A stretch of DNA of 6,504 bases, taken from assembly GCA_030655795.1 (NCBI GenBank), contig JAUSPJ010000062.1, forward strand, positions 1 to 6,504, in the 5' to 3' direction. Position numbers and translations under genes: made by a program. Positions 5,834 through 6,504 of the stretch are shown one piece after another. The stretch comes from Fidelibacterota bacterium (lineage in GTDB: Bacteria; Fidelibacterota; UBA2242). How positions within the stretch are numbered: the stretch's first letter is position 1; each line of letters starts with the position of its first letter. The notes under the pieces were generated by a model. The model worked only from the letters and a program-made list of their open reading frames with translations, searched no databases and was not told the DNA's origin.

Positions 5834-6504
5834 TTCTTCAACTCCCCGAATATTTTTGGCTTGGTATAGCGGTTGATCAATGGTACAAAAGCATTCATAA
5901 ACAGGATGGAATACATCACACCCTCCGGCAAGCCGCCAAACAGCCGAATGATTATCAGTACAATCCCCATTCCAAAGCCATATATCCACGTGCCTTTCGG
6001 AGTGACCGGTGATGTCACCATATCGGTTGCCATAAAAAAGGCGCCCAGCATCAGTCCACCGGAAAACAGGTGAAACACCGGATCGGGATACTGTTCCGGA
6101 TTTATAATCCACAACAAACCACCCAGAATAAACACGGTCCCCAGATAACTGGCCGGAATGCGCCAATCGGCGTATTTTTTTACCAAGAGGTAGACTCCAC
6201 CGATGATTATCAGCAGCGCGCTTGTTTCACCAATGCAACCCCCGATTTTACCCATAAACATATCGAAATAGGGCGTCATTATCTTTTCAAACTTGAATGA
6301 CCCAAGCGGAGTTGCTGTCGTAATTGCGTCGATACCGACCGGCGCCGTCCAGGTTGTCATTTTTACCGAAAAACTTGCCTGCAGAAATGCCCGTCCTAAA
6401 AGCGCCGGGTTGAAAATATTATATCCCAGGCCGCCAAATATCTGCTTGCCGATTGCGATGGCAAAGACAGCTCCGACAGCGGCATATGCTTTGGGAAATG
6501 CCGG
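5830..6504 (-). CDS. rnfD: electron transport complex subunit RnfD, N-terminal part off the window
   Basis: Integral membrane flavoprotein subunit, homologous to NqrB. The frame is open from the window edge at 6504, so 224 C-terminal residues are visible of an expected 310-350. The ATG at 6360 is internal, since the preceding frame reads GKQIFGGLGYNIFNPALLGR, a core RnfD motif. DAITTATPL follows at visible residues 59-67. Its threonine at visible residue 65 (codon 6310-6312) is the expected acceptor of covalent FMN, with the Asp at -6 that ApbE prefers. Further family features are the helix starting SALLIIIGGVYLL, the segment FFMATDMVTSPVTPKG and the C-terminal NAFVPLINRYTKPKIFG. The stop codon overlaps the rnfG start by four bases (ATGA). 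Its position first in view suggests that rnfC lies just upstream, outside the window. Confidence 0.96.
   Translation of the reverse strand, partial: PAFPKAYAAVGAVFAIAIGKQIFGGLGYNIFNPALLGRAFLQASFSVKMTTWTAPVGIDAITTATPLGSFKFEKIMTPYFDMFMGKIGGCIGETSALLIIIGGVYLLVKKYADWRIPASYLGTVFILGGLLWIINPEQYPDPVFHLFSGGLMLGAFFMATDMVTSPVTPKGTWIYGFGMGIVLIIIRLFGGLPEGVMYSILFMNAFVPLINRYTKPKIFGELKK
5842..5847 (-). promoter_or_regulatory. ribosome binding site that fixes the rnfG start
   Basis: GGGGAG on the minus strand sits eight bases before the ATG at 5833, inside the last codons of rnfD. It decides the rnfG start against the far longer open frame that reaches 6166, and the product then begins with a Lys-containing segment and a membrane helix as RnfG should. 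Confidence 0.82.

Noticed and set aside
5834..6166. N-terminal extension of rnfG to an ATG at 6166, giving a 477-residue protein
   Set aside because: The stretch lies wholly inside rnfD, which reads as a well-conserved membrane protein in another frame. The extension resembles nothing, and 5833 has a good ribosome binding site and a membrane helix directly after it.
5830..6360. rnfD as a short 176-residue protein starting at 6360
   Set aside because: Upstream codons in the same frame encode conserved RnfD sequence (GKQIFGG and FNPALLGR) without a stop up to the window edge, so 6360 is an internal methionine.
1278..6504. Na+-translocating NADH:quinone reductase (Nqr) instead of Rnf
   Set aside because: The A, E, D and G subunits are homologous in both systems, but the multi-cluster RnfB, the rseC gene and the order D-G-E-A-B fit Rnf, and no nqrA or nqrF is seen.
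1..6504. CRISPR array, insertion sequence or defence system
   Set aside because: No short regularly spaced repeats, transposase or terminal inverted repeats were seen; every long stretch is accounted for by recognised genes.

Overview
This window carries most of an Rnf-type ion-translocating electron-transfer complex operon on the minus strand. Separately, the other end holds a plus-strand periplasmic chaperone gene and a partial tRNA gene. Predicted lipoproteins (lipobox cysteines in the chaperone and in ApbE), a parvulin-type periplasmic foldase and an Rnf complex together suggest a Gram-negative (diderm), probably anaerobic or facultative bacterium. The long multi-cysteine RnfB and the order D-G-E-A-B resemble Rnf loci of anaerobes and of poorly cultured FCB-type lineages more than the enterobacterial ABCDGE order. 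The exact phylum cannot be fixed from sequence reading alone.

Layout: 1-39 is the 5' half of a tRNA-Arg(CCG) gene on the minus strand. 40-209 is an A+T-rich divergent intergenic region. 210-1226 (+) encodes a lipoprotein with a parvulin domain. A strong hairpin with a T run (1246-1278) ends it, and its T run touches the stop codon of the convergent operon. From 6504 down to 1278 on the minus strand, without a real gap, come rnfD (5' end off the window), rnfG, rnfE, rnfA, rnfB, an rseC/mucC-family gene and apbE. Junctions run from an 11-base overlap to a 22-base spacer, so this looks like one transcript with translational coupling. The expected rnfC is not visible and would lie beyond 6504.

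How the genes work together: in known Rnf complexes RnfB (Fe-S clusters) and RnfC pass electrons between ferredoxin and NAD. RnfD and RnfG carry FMN bound covalently to threonine. RnfA and RnfE form the paired membrane subunits with cysteines for a membrane Fe-S centre. ApbE is the transferase that attaches FMN to those threonines, and RseC-family proteins accompany Rnf/Rsx systems. The operon thus holds the flavoprotein subunits and their flavinylating enzyme together.

The most unusual point is rnfG. Its product is about 366 residues, nearly twice the usual length, and contains two tandem FMN-binding domains, each with its own GAT acceptor threonine (T170 and T335). Both sites lack the aspartate normally found six residues before that threonine, and the second copy has drifted in another core motif. 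RnfB is also unusual: its last ferredoxin-like domain seems to have kept ligands for only one of two clusters.
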